Origin: a virus
Length of the DNA stretch: 64,000 nt
Direction: 5' to 3' (one strand)
IMG/VR virus record: IMGVR_UViG_3300027782_000064
Location: 1 to 64,000 of that record
Shown: positions 1 through 7,370 of the stretch, piece by piece
Layout of the letters: each line of letters begins with the position of its first letter
Numbering within the stretch: the stretch's first letter is position 1
Translations under genes and position numbers: made by a program
Notes under the pieces: generated by a model
Told to the model about the DNA's origin: nothing
The model's database searches: none
The model's input: only the letters and a program-made list of their open reading frames with translations

Positions 1-160
1 CGCGCTTCTTAGCAACTTTTTTATCAGAGTCACCGCAAATTGGACACGCAAAATTTAATTTACGGCCAGTATCGCCATCAATTTTTTGTTTCTCCGGCAC
101 ATCATGAAACCGCTTACGTAAAAGTGTTTCAATGAATGCTGTTATTTCCTCAATCTTCAT
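1..160 (-). CDS. DNA primase-like protein, N-terminal fragment (runs off the window)
   Basis: Only about 53 codons are visible. The start ATG at 160 overlaps the last 11 bases of the polymerase C-terminal gene, so the two are translationally coupled. The visible part has a basic helical N-terminus followed by a zinc-finger half-site, CPICGDSDKKVAKKR. This resembles the first zinc-binding loop of phage primases of the T4 gp61/DnaG type, where a Cys-x-x-Cys-Gly-Asp/His-Ser element is followed by basic residues. The position directly after a DNA polymerase gene fits a replisome component. The rest of the gene is outside the window, so the primase call rests on the zinc motif and context only. 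Another zinc-ribbon nucleic-acid protein is possible. Confidence 0.5.
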   Translation of the reverse strand, partial: MKIEEITAFIETLLRKRFHDVPEKQKIDGDTGRKLNFACPICGDSDKKVAKKR

Positions 161-1772
161 TAGTTACGGCTACTGCCTTTACTGGTTTGGGTTTAATTGC
201 GGTTTTATAAGCCTTTTCCAAATCATATCCCATTTTAGAATAGTCTTTGCCTGTTTTAACAGCCTTTTCATATTTTTCAGTTTGTAACCATAACCCGCCA
301 TCTGGTGCATTAATTTCAGTCCAGCAATTTTCAGCTAAATAGGCTTCCATAACTTCGTGTGGAATCGCAAATGGATCACTCACTTCAATACCTTTTTTCT
401 TTGCAACTCTATCTCTATATTTAGCAAGTTCGTGTTTTGGAACAATTACGGTAGTTAGGCCATATTTAGAAATAGCTGAAATGTAGGTTGCAAATAATGC
501 TGGCGGTACCTGTAAATCAGGATTACCAATAAATGCTTGACAACTTTCTGGAATTTCACAATATTCTAATGTTTCAGTATTTACTGAATATAATGGGAAT
601 GTTTCGTCTGGCGTAAAATCTTTACTACGACTTCTTGACTTAACTACTTCAATTTTTCTGGTTAATTTTGGAGTTAACTCAGTAAATCCAATTGCAACCA
701 ATAATTTATTGATTGGCTCAATTATTAATCGAAAGAACTGCTGCTCACGATCCATAGGAACTGCAATTTCTTCAGGATAAGAACCTGGAGCATAGGCAAA
801 AATATCAAAGTTATATGCATTTTGAGCTGCATAATAAAATTTAATTTTTGAACCACTGCGAATTAGTGGATACTTTTGATTATTTGTAGATTTAATTAAG
901 TGGTTATGATATGCAACTGCTCTACCGTAAATTGGCATTCCAGTTTCCAAGACTAATGGAACTAGGCTTTTTAAATAGTCTTCATAAACTCTAACTGAAA
1001 AGTTAAATGCAATTTCTTCAACTGGTAAAGCATCGCATTCAGCTTTTAGTGCTGCTAATTTTGGAATAAGATCGCCTTCTAGGTCAATATTATAACCAAT
1101 ATCAAGTAGATAAGAATATAGGGTTTGCAAGTGTTGCCTTGCCCAAATTGGGTATGAGGCTTGAATTGCTTCAAGTCCTTTAATGATTAGCGACTCTTTA
1201 TCTAAAAGCCTTTCATGTTTATTATCTTTATAAGAAACCTTTAAAATATATTTTTTCTTTGCTAACCAAATTCCAGATCTGGATAAATTTTCAAGTTCAA
1301 AGTTTTGGCGATTATCGGTATTAAAATGAACTGCGTATTTTTCAAAGGCTTGTTCAAAATAATTTTTAAGTCGGTTGCGGTTAATTGCCAAACAAAATTC
1401 AAGAGATTGAGTATCGGTTAATTCAAAATCTTCAATTGAGCGTATTGCATAGTCAAAGCATACATAGACTGAATCAGTATCAGTGTATACGGCTGCTTCT
1501 TTCTCAATTTTATTAATTGTTTTTCCAGAAATACCTAATTGCTCATGAAGTTCTGTATCAAGATGCCATTTTTGTTGAAAATAATGGTTAATTGCCTTGA
1601 TTGAAAATTTAATTAGATCTTGGCCCTGTAAAGTAATAGACTGAGCTATTTCGTTATTATGGAAATAGAAGTACTTATTACCAAATGCACCATAAAATGA
1701 GTTAATCAAGATCTTGATTGCATTTTGTTTTAAATCAAGGGACTTTATTTGCTGTTCTAATTGTTTTGACAT
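150..1772 (-). CDS. 43B: Family B DNA polymerase, C-terminal half (gp43B-like)
   Basis: This 540-residue protein carries the second half of a T4 gp43-type polymerase. Motif B (KILINSFYGAFGN, residues 20-32) appears almost at once and motif C (YTDTDSVYV, about 96-104) holds the two catalytic aspartates. A KKKY element near residue 175 matches the KKRY motif of the thumb/palm junction. The exonuclease domain and motif A are absent; they are in a separate gene at 39959-41341, on the same strand but 38 kb upstream in the direction of transcription. The first 16 residues are helical and charged and may pair with the helical tail of the other half. It has its own start, a promoter-like motif at 1806-1813, and a stop overlapping the primase-like gene. 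The two subunits presumably assemble into one polymerase. Confidence 0.92.
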   Translation of the reverse strand: MSKQLEQQIKSLDLKQNAIKILINSFYGAFGNKYFYFHNNEIAQSITLQGQDLIKFSIKAINHYFQQKWHLDTELHEQLGISGKTINKIEKEAAVYTDTDSVYVCFDYAIRSIEDFELTDTQSLEFCLAINRNRLKNYFEQAFEKYAVHFNTDNRQNFELENLSRSGIWLAKKKYILKVSYKDNKHERLLDKESLIIKGLEAIQASYPIWARQHLQTLYSYLLDIGYNIDLEGDLIPKLAALKAECDALPVEEIAFNFSVRVYEDYLKSLVPLVLETGMPIYGRAVAYHNHLIKSTNNQKYPLIRSGSKIKFYYAAQNAYNFDIFAYAPGSYPEEIAVPMDREQQFFRLIIEPINKLLVAIGFTELTPKLTRKIEVVKSRSRSKDFTPDETFPLYSVNTETLEYCEIPESCQAFIGNPDLQVPPALFATYISAISKYGLTTVIVPKHELAKYRDRVAKKKGIEVSDPFAIPHEVMEAYLAENCWTEINAPDGGLWLQTEKYEKAVKTGKDYSKMGYDLEKAYKTAIKPKPVKAVAVTNED

Positions 1773-1805
1773 ATTGTGTTATACTTGACTTTGCATATTT
1801 TGGTT

Positions 1806-1813
1806 TAATATAC
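1806..1813 (-). promoter_or_regulatory. Candidate early/middle promoter for the polymerase C-terminal gene
   Basis: On the minus strand this reads GTATATTA inside TTAGTATATTAAACC, about 34 bases before the start at 1772. The same TAGTATATTA core occurs before the cassette at 6230 and the thymidylate synthase gene at 31600. It looks like a sigma70-type -10 element. It abuts the opposite-facing late promoter at 1814-1824. Confidence 0.45.
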
Positions 1814-1824
1814 TAATAAATAAC
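1814..1824 (+). promoter_or_regulatory. Late promoter (T4 TATAAATA type)
   Basis: TAATAAATAAC lies 18 bases before the GTG start at 1842. Using the T4 spacing (last A of TATAAATA at -6), transcription would start near 1828. It is one of about ten instances of the core ATAAATAAC placed just before late genes in this window. Confidence 0.75.
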
Positions 1825-1841
1825 TTAAAAGTTAAGGACTG

Positions 1842-2453
1842 GTGAAAGAAATCACTAAAGACGAACGTTTGATTAATCAAACTTATCCATTTTTGGTAAA
1901 TTTCCCATTTAGGGATGAATTTACTATGGAAATTGCAAATTCTCCGGTTCTTGCAGCAATGTTTGATGATGAATTTGAATCAGCCAGACCCACTAAATCA
2001 CCAACCGTAATTGATTTTATTCATAGTGCTAGCCCAATAAAATCAAAAATTTCAATATTTAAAGAAGACTTACTTTGGATAGATGAAGTTGCTAGCTCTG
2101 TTAAAAAACTTGATAAAATATCAAAACAAATAGATCGTGGACTAAAGTCAAAGGATCTATTGGTAAAACGCAATATTTCAATTGAAACTGATGAATGGTT
2201 GACTGGTGTAGCTGACCCAAAAAATGCGCTAAGTAGAGAAGTTTTTAATGAAGTACTTGGAAGCCTTGTATCAAATCAGCCAATCACAAAGGTTACTGAA
2301 CTTGTAAATACTATAAATAAGCTATATTTAAAAAAGGGAATAATTAAACTATCCCAAACTGAGGCAGACTTGATATTCACGTTTATTCATTTTAGATTAA
2401 TTTATGCAAAGCTTATTTTAGGAATTGTTATCTCATCAAAAATATCAATATAA
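1842..2453 (+). CDS. Unknown late protein, 203 residues
   Basis: No family is recognised. The protein is mostly helical with mixed charge and a hydrophobic C-terminus (a LILGIVISS-like end) that could be membrane-seeking or a packing helix. The start is GTG at 1842, chosen because it follows a late promoter by the usual distance and no ATG is nearby. A weak AAGGA lies just upstream. It is the first of three closely packed plus-strand genes ending at 3604. The late promoter suggests a virion or morphogenesis role; nothing more specific can be said. Confidence 0.7.
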   Translation: MKEITKDERLINQTYPFLVNFPFRDEFTMEIANSPVLAAMFDDEFESARPTKSPTVIDFIHSASPIKSKISIFKEDLLWIDEVASSVKKLDKISKQIDRGLKSKDLLVKRNISIETDEWLTGVADPKNALSREVFNEVLGSLVSNQPITKVTELVNTINKLYLKKGIIKLSQTEADLIFTFIHFRLIYAKLILGIVISSKISI

Positions 2454-2456
2454 CAA

Positions 2457-2834
2457 ATGGAGCAGCTGAATCAATTTATTGAATATCTTTACACGGTTGA
2501 AGAAAATTCATCCTCCTTAAACCAAGAGCAAGTAAAAAAACTTCAAATGATTCAGTCAAAGGTTACTGAGATTGTAAATAAAGTTGAGATCATTGCATCT
2601 AATACAGTTAATCAATTACAGCCAGTCTATCAACCTCAATTAGAATTACAGTTAGCTGAAAATTCAGTATTTAGATTTGGTGAATTTATTGAAATTAATG
2701 AGAAAATTGTACAACGAGGTAAAAACTGGGTTGTTATGAATAAAAAAGGTACTAAAGTTTTAGGTACTCATCCAACCAGAGAAAAAGCAGTTAAGCAGTT
2801 ACAAGCAATTGAAATAAGCAAAGCTGGTCGCTAA
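2457..2834 (+). CDS. Unknown small late protein with conserved basic C-terminal motif
   Basis: This 125-residue protein has a helical, Gln/Glu-rich N-terminal half and a distinct C-terminal module, WVVMNKKGTKVLGTHPTREK followed by AVKQLQAIEISK. Modules of this kind (a short strand pair with Lys/Gly, then a helix ending in AI-x-x-SK) recur at the ends of hypothetical proteins in marine and freshwater phages, but I know no function for them. The start lies 3 bases after the previous stop and the stop overlaps the next start (TAATG), so the three genes form one operon under the promoter at 1814. It is probably a virion or assembly protein by context only. Confidence 0.7.
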   Translation: MEQLNQFIEYLYTVEENSSSLNQEQVKKLQMIQSKVTEIVNKVEIIASNTVNQLQPVYQPQLELQLAENSVFRFGEFIEINEKIVQRGKNWVVMNKKGTKVLGTHPTREKAVKQLQAIEISKAGR

Positions 2835-3604
2835 TGAAATTACAAAGATTCCAACAGTTTATTAATGAGGCCAAGCACTGGTCAGAGGAGCCGTTTTTAT
2901 ATGGTCGGTATGCAGAGGTGTTTACTGATTTTGGTTTTGAAGCAGATATTCCTGACTTGATTTATGCAGTTGAACAAAAATGGACTGACTTAAAAAATAA
3001 CTATTGGTGGAATCGAGAGAATAGGCAATGGCGCAAAGATCATTTTGCACTTGATGTAAAGGTACACGCTTGGCCAGATTCAGATACAGTTAGGGAAATA
3101 CTTGGCGAACCGGATATGCCAGAAGAGGCAATTGATGATGAATGGTGGGTTTGGATGAATGACACACGTGAAGGATTTGTTGACGACCTGTTTAGCCTCT
3201 ATCCATGGATTGCTGATATTGATTGGGGAGGTAAAAGCGGCGGCTGGTTATTATTAGCACCACCATTTGATGATGAATCTACCCGAAATGATATTGAAGA
3301 GCGATGTGACGAATATAATAGTGAAAAGCAAGACCTAAAGGACAATGGAGATTTTGAAGAATTAGTAAATCAGTCAAATGAGCTAGACTATCAAGAATTA
3401 AAAGATCTAGGATTAGCCGATGAGCTTAATGAACTTACTTTATTAAAAGCAACAATTGAAGGATTTAAAAACAATTTAACTGAAACTATTGAACAATTAA
3501 CACAATGGGAAGCTGATATGGAAGCAATACAAGCTAGAGTTAGTAAATTTGAAGATAACGCTCAAGAATATTTTCATGCATGGTTAAGAAGTAAAGAAGA
3601 TTAA
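2834..3604 (+). CDS. Candidate capsid-targeted protein, acidic and Trp-rich
   Basis: The N-terminus MKLQRFQQFINEA closely matches the T4 capsid-targeting sequence (MKTYQEFIAEA-type), which sends internal proteins into the prohead and is removed by the gp21 protease after Glu in a hydrophobic-x-Glu|Ala site. Here the predicted cut is INE|A. The body (256 residues) is very acidic, with many Trp residues in its first half (KWTDL, NNYWW, DEWWVW) and a coiled-coil C-terminal third. I recognise no enzyme family. It is the last gene of the late operon 1842-3604 and ends just before a strong terminator. The inference is an internal head protein ejected with the DNA. Confidence 0.65.
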   Translation: MKLQRFQQFINEAKHWSEEPFLYGRYAEVFTDFGFEADIPDLIYAVEQKWTDLKNNYWWNRENRQWRKDHFALDVKVHAWPDSDTVREILGEPDMPEEAIDDEWWVWMNDTREGFVDDLFSLYPWIADIDWGGKSGGWLLLAPPFDDESTRNDIEERCDEYNSEKQDLKDNGDFEELVNQSNELDYQELKDLGLADELNELTLLKATIEGFKNNLTETIEQLTQWEADMEAIQARVSKFEDNAQEYFHAWLRSKED

Positions 3605-3610
3605 AAATAT

Positions 3611-3641
3611 ACGGACTTAGGACCGTAATAGCCTCGGCTAT
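3611..3641 (+). other. Two small hairpins preceding a terminator
   Basis: ACGG/CCGT (3611-3614 with 3623-3626) and ATAGCC/GGCTAT (3628-3641, tight loop) follow each other directly after the stop at 3604 and precede the terminator hairpin at 3644. Three stem-loops in 64 bases is unusual in this compact genome. The structure may stabilise the 3' end of the late mRNA or be a small structured RNA. Confidence 0.4.
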
Positions 3642-3643
3642 TT

Positions 3644-3684
3644 GAACCTCTCGATATCGCTATCCGAGAGGTTCTTCGTTTTTA
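3644..3684 (+). terminator. Intrinsic terminator of the 1842-3604 late operon
   Basis: GAACCTCTCG (3644-3653) pairs perfectly with CGAGAGGTTC (3665-3674) around an 11-base loop. It is followed by TTCGTTTTTA on the plus strand. There is no T-run on the minus strand, so it mainly ends plus-strand transcripts. The T-run reaches the 3' end of the minus-strand UvsW gene. Confidence 0.85.
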
Positions 3685-5217
3685 TCGACCTATAAATTTA
3701 GTAAGATCAAATCTGTGTTTGCTTACAATAAATTTCTCTTTAAGATAAATTGTTTCTCTAGCTTTTCCGTGTTTTACAATATAACCATCAAGGTCATCAA
3801 TTAAATCGTATACGGTAACTTCATGTTTTCCAGCAAGTTTACGCATACCTCGACCAATTGCTTGTCTAATTGTAACTTCTGATTTATAGCTCTCAGCAAA
3901 AATAATTTGATTGACACGCTTTAGGTCAATACCTGTAGCAAAAGTACCATAACTTGCAACAATAACTGCACCAACTTCTCGTTCCATTGCCTCTTTATAA
4001 TCAGCGCGGTCCCCGCCGTCAACTCCACCGTCTATATAATATGCATGTTCATTCCACTCTTTTATCTTATCGCAAATTCTTTGGCCGTATTGATCCTTTA
4101 CATTAATGAATAGGATTAAGGTATTACCTCCAAGTTTTTGGACAAATGAAGAAATAAACTCAATTCGGGGTTCATATGAAATAATAAATGCTCGTTCTGC
4201 ATCAAATAATTCCTTACCAGCTTTGCCGGACTCTCTAAGTGCTTTGTATTCTCTAACAAATGGTTCAGTTATTGGATAGTCTAAACTAACCATTTTAATA
4301 TAGACGTTAGGCGAGTGCTCTTGATCAATTAGGAAGCTTGACTTAAGCGTCATGCTTAATGGGCCTAAAAATTCTTGAATCTTAAAAAAATCAGAATATT
4401 GTTCTTCAATTTTAATTGTACCAGAGAGCCCAAGTTTATATTCAACATTAGTTGATGCCAATAAAATATCTCTAATTGAAGCACCTCTTGATGTATGGCA
4501 CTCATCTATACAAATAACTGAAAATCTTTTAAAAAATTCAGGCTCTTTATTTTTTAAACTTTGATATGTAGAAATAACTAGATCGGCTTCTTCAAACTTC
4601 TCTTCAGAATACTTGTTTTGACCGCCAACCGATAGCACGGAATAATTCATTAAGCCAGTATGATAATCCTTTTCAAATTTCTCGGCAGTTTGGCCGACTA
4701 ATGAAATATTGGGAACTACAATTAGGGCTTTTTTATCTTTAGTGATAATACCTTTGCGTTTTAAGAAAGAAAGGTAAATGTATAGGATTAGGGTTTTACC
4801 AGCAGAGGTTGCAAGTTCTTGAGAACAGAATTTATATTTTAAGGCTCGATGAGCTGCTTCAAGCTGGTAATCATATGCAGCAATTGATAAACCATCTAAT
4901 AATACAGATGCAAATTTATCTAATTGGTCTTTTGTAAATGATAGGTTAAGTAGATCCTCTAAGCCGTCAATGTTTATTTCGTAATCGTATTTCTTGCCGA
5001 AATTAATAATTTCCTTCCATAAACCAACACCAATCTTAAAATCCTTATCGATAAATTTATCATAACCATCCCATAATTTTCGTTTGTATAGCTTATTAAA
5101 ATGATAACCTTTTTGTCTCTTCCTAAAATAAAGTTGCAGGTCCTTAAGCTCGCGCTTCATTTCGTGCTTAACTAATTGTAGGTGCTGACGGTCATCAGTT
5201 AATTTAAAAGTTAACAA
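3682..5217 (-). CDS. uvsW: UvsW-like DNA/RNA helicase (SF2)
   Basis: In T4, UvsW unwinds branched DNA and R-loops and switches replication from origin to recombination mode. This 511-residue protein has the SF2 motifs in order: an N-terminal domain of about 110 residues, a Q-like motif (YDYQLEAAHRAL), Walker A variant ATSAGKT, motif Ia VVPNISLVGQTAEKF, Walker B DECH, motif III GLSGT, and the C-terminal motifs VASYGTFATGIDL and AIGRGMRK. T4 UvsW has 587 residues, so this is slightly short. The gene is followed on the minus strand by the terminator region at 3644. The gene upstream (5232-5675) is separated by only 14 bases and probably co-transcribed. Confidence 0.9.
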   Translation of the reverse strand: MLTFKLTDDRQHLQLVKHEMKRELKDLQLYFRKRQKGYHFNKLYKRKLWDGYDKFIDKDFKIGVGLWKEIINFGKKYDYEINIDGLEDLLNLSFTKDQLDKFASVLLDGLSIAAYDYQLEAAHRALKYKFCSQELATSAGKTLILYIYLSFLKRKGIITKDKKALIVVPNISLVGQTAEKFEKDYHTGLMNYSVLSVGGQNKYSEEKFEEADLVISTYQSLKNKEPEFFKRFSVICIDECHTSRGASIRDILLASTNVEYKLGLSGTIKIEEQYSDFFKIQEFLGPLSMTLKSSFLIDQEHSPNVYIKMVSLDYPITEPFVREYKALRESGKAGKELFDAERAFIISYEPRIEFISSFVQKLGGNTLILFINVKDQYGQRICDKIKEWNEHAYYIDGGVDGGDRADYKEAMEREVGAVIVASYGTFATGIDLKRVNQIIFAESYKSEVTIRQAIGRGMRKLAGKHEVTVYDLIDDLDGYIVKHGKARETIYLKEKFIVSKHRFDLTKFIGR

Positions 5218-5231
5218 AGTATTTAATAATT

Positions 5232-5675
5232 TTAATGCCCATCCAATAATTTTTGGACATCTAATCGCGTTTTTATTCCAAACAAAACAGCATCAGTTGT
5301 TTTAATTGATTCTGCATAAAATGCAATTTGATTTTCAATCTGTTCTAATTTTTCTTTGATTGTTGCAGTTTTACCATCAACTATTGTATTCTTTTCATTT
5401 GTACCATATCGAATTTGATGATTCTTTGAAGCATCAACCCATTCTTCACCTTTCTTTTCTCGATAAGTTTTCTTTAATTGGGTAAAGTGTTCAATTAGGG
5501 TATGGTTTTCCTCTAATAATCTTTGGCGCAAACTTAGGAAGGTAACTTGAGCTTCTGGTATCTTTCGGATATTTTCCAGTAACTTGATTCCAATATAGAT
5601 TTCTCCGGAGAAAGATTCTCTCTTTTCTCTGAATACTTCAGCAATAGTTCTTTTTTGGGGAATTTGTTCTTCCAT
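5232..5675 (-). CDS. Unknown 147-residue protein
   Basis: No family is recognised. The protein is charged and almost entirely helical, with likely coiled-coil stretches (LIEHFTQLKKTYREKK and KEKLEQIENQIAFYAE). It lacks signal peptide, membrane segment and cysteine motifs. It lies directly upstream of the UvsW gene with a 14-base gap, so it is likely expressed with it and may act in DNA metabolism. The start ATG at 5675 follows an A/T-rich leader as is usual in this genome. Confidence 0.7.
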   Translation of the reverse strand: MEEQIPQKRTIAEVFREKRESFSGEIYIGIKLLENIRKIPEAQVTFLSLRQRLLEENHTLIEHFTQLKKTYREKKGEEWVDASKNHQIRYGTNEKNTIVDGKTATIKEKLEQIENQIAFYAESIKTTDAVLFGIKTRLDVQKLLDGH

Positions 5676-5707
5676 CTAATTATTTTATCAAAAAGCCTAG
5701 TTAAGTT

Positions 5708-6178
5708 TTAACTAACGAAAGAATAATATACTCCTTCTATTTGATAAAAGTCTGATAAAAAGTCAGTAATTGTGGTACTTGCGTAAATTGTATTGCCAAG
5801 TGGATGATTATCGCCATTCTTATAGAATACAGATACTCCTCCATCATATAGGCACACTATTGAATCTAAGTTATAGTGCTTTATCGAACCTTTTGCCATG
5901 TTCTTAAATTCATCATGTGTCACTTCAGTATCGTGATTAGTAACAAAAATACTTGGAAAAGCACGTTTCATTCGGTAACCTGAACTTTCAATTGAGTGTA
6001 TCACTTGTAGAACATAACTTAATTTGCCATAGGAATCAAGGTCAGCTAAGACTTTATTATATTGATCAGGATCTGTAAAGTTGTAAACAACAAACGGTCT
6101 TTGGTTTTGCACACAATCTCTAACCAGGTTGTACCTGTTTCCATTGTATTCTCTGGTATGTCGTATTGCTCTGCTCAT
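5708..6178 (-). CDS. Unknown late protein, 156 residues
   Basis: No family is recognised. It is a soluble alpha/beta protein with aromatic residues throughout and a C-terminus rich in Tyr (FYQIEGVYYSFVS). The start at 6178 lies about 29 bases after a minus-strand late promoter core (6207-6216), so, unlike its early neighbours, it is probably a late gene. It faces away from the HAD/kinase/ligase cassette at 6230. The 29-base gap to the next minus-strand gene may let the late transcript run on into 5675. Confidence 0.65.
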   Translation of the reverse strand: MSRAIRHTREYNGNRYNLVRDCVQNQRPFVVYNFTDPDQYNKVLADLDSYGKLSYVLQVIHSIESSGYRMKRAFPSIFVTNHDTEVTHDEFKNMAKGSIKHYNLDSIVCLYDGGVSVFYKNGDNHPLGNTIYASTTITDFLSDFYQIEGVYYSFVS

Positions 6179-6184
6179 TATTTA

Positions 6185-6192
6185 GTATATTA
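6185..6192 (+). promoter_or_regulatory. Candidate early/middle promoter for the 6230-9331 cassette
   Basis: TTTAGTATATTAGATAAAAC on the plus strand contains the core GTATATTA, 38 bases before the start at 6230. The same core is found before the polymerase C-terminal gene and the thymidylate synthase gene. Confidence 0.45.
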
Positions 6193-6206
6193 GATAAAAC
6201 TACTAG

Positions 6207-6216
6207 GTTATTTATC
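6207..6216 (-). promoter_or_regulatory. Late promoter for the gene at 5708-6178
   Basis: The minus strand reads GATAAATAAC. With T4 spacing the transcript would start near 6203, 25 bases before the start codon at 6178. It overlaps the leader of the divergent plus-strand cassette. Confidence 0.65.
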
Positions 6217-6229
6217 AGTAAAATATTCC

Positions 6230-6760
6230 ATGGAAAAAGCACAACACATTAATATATTCGATTTTGATGAAACCTTATTTAGGGTTCCCGGTTATACGTG
6301 CAGTGAAGCCAAAGGAAAGAGCCCATATGAATGGTTTGACTCGGCTGAATCACTTGACCGAAAGTTTAATATTTGCGGTATTACTAATACTATTGAGCAA
6401 GCTAGAGCAGATGGTTTAAATTATTTGATAACTCATAGAGTTAAAGCATGTCAACCTAAAGTTCTAGATCTACTTGCAGAGTATAAGATTAGGTTTGAAA
6501 AGACCTATTTTTTAGGAAGAGCAGGCGATAAAGCAGAGATTGCAATTGACTTAATTAGAGAAACTGATGCTGATTCAATTACAATATACGAAGATTCTCT
6601 TTGGGAAATTATCAAATATACTTCATGGTTCCTAGATGCTGGGCTTACTATTGATATTAATTTTATTTTTATCGATAAAAGTCGAGTAATTACAATAGAT
6701 TGGGATACGGCTCGATCCCTAGAAGAATTTTCAATAACTGAAAGATTAAGATTAATATGA
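6230..6760 (+). CDS. HAD-family phosphatase
   Basis: The N-terminus carries the HAD catalytic motif I, FDFDETLF (residues 10-17), with Asp11 as the expected nucleophile and Asp13 as general acid. A motif II Ser/Thr is plausible in YLITHR, and the later acidic motif is ITIYEDS. The arrangement (motif I followed by a proline-containing loop and an inserted aromatic segment) resembles the HAD phosphatases associated with polynucleotide repair, such as the 3'-phosphatase domain of T4 Pnkp. The gene overlaps the following P-loop kinase gene by 4 bases (ATGA), and that is followed by a ligase-like fusion. This suggests that kinase and phosphatase activities, fused in T4 Pnkp, are here separate genes. 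Substrate is inferred, not shown. Confidence 0.75.
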   Translation: MEKAQHINIFDFDETLFRVPGYTCSEAKGKSPYEWFDSAESLDRKFNICGITNTIEQARADGLNYLITHRVKACQPKVLDLLAEYKIRFEKTYFLGRAGDKAEIAIDLIRETDADSITIYEDSLWEIIKYTSWFLDAGLTIDINFIFIDKSRVITIDWDTARSLEEFSITERLRLI

Positions 6761-7365
6761 TATTATTTGTAGAAGGCGCCAGACACTGTGGCAAAACATT
6801 TTTAATTAATCAATTTATAGAAAAGTGTAATGATCCACGAATTGAATATTACAAATTCTATTTTGCAGATCACATTAAAACCTTAGATTTGGTAGAGTTA
6901 GATAGTGATCCAAGTTTACACTATTTTAGTTTAGGAAATATTATGACCATTATGGAAATGAATCTTAGACCTGAATATAGAGATAAAATTTGGATATTTG
7001 ACAGAGCAATCATATCTGCCTATACTTGGGCAATCCTAAGAAAAAGATTGACCCGAAATAAAGCTGAGCTTGAATTCTTAAAACTATTGAATACTACTCT
7101 ATATTCAAATTCCAAAACTTTAGTAGTTAGAGTAGCTGGCCAAACCGGCGATTCAAATCGAGTTAAAGATACTTGGGATGGAGCTCATTCAACAATAGAA
7201 GAACAAAGATTAATGGCTCATTTAATTGAGTTAGCAGTGACTGAATTAACTGATTCAGCTAAAAATAACAAACTAAGCATTGTTTTTAATAGTTTTGATG
7301 AAGCATCAGTCAACTCATTTAATCAAGAGTGCTATGCATTATTAGGAATAGAGCCTAATAAATAA
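6757..7365 (+). CDS. P-loop nucleotide or polynucleotide kinase-like protein
   Basis: Residues 6-14 form a Walker A motif (EGARHCGKT) at the end of the first strand. A DR motif follows in FDRAIISAYTW (about residue 74), as in deoxynucleoside and thymidylate kinases, where the Asp-Arg pair contacts the substrate. The length of 202 residues fits that superfamily. The C-terminal half has a lid-like basic region (NRVKDTWDG). It could phosphorylate nucleosides or nucleotides, or nucleic acid 5' ends; the neighbours (HAD phosphatase upstream by overlap, ligase-like protein 6 bases downstream) favour a repair or nucleotide-salvage role. The exact substrate cannot be read from sequence. Confidence 0.7.
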   Translation: MILFVEGARHCGKTFLINQFIEKCNDPRIEYYKFYFADHIKTLDLVELDSDPSLHYFSLGNIMTIMEMNLRPEYRDKIWIFDRAIISAYTWAILRKRLTRNKAELEFLKLLNTTLYSNSKTLVVRVAGQTGDSNRVKDTWDGAHSTIEEQRLMAHLIELAVTELTDSAKNNKLSIVFNSFDEASVNSFNQECYALLGIEPNK

Positions 7366-7370
7366 CCAAT

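Noticed and set aside
7357-7366. AATAAATAAC before the ligase fusion gene at 7371, as a late promoter
   Set aside because: It is formed by the end codons Asn-Lys-stop of the preceding gene, would start the transcript at the ATG, and the cassette already has an early-type motif. The match at 22497-22506 is of the same kind. Chance matches are expected at gene ends in this AT-rich genome.
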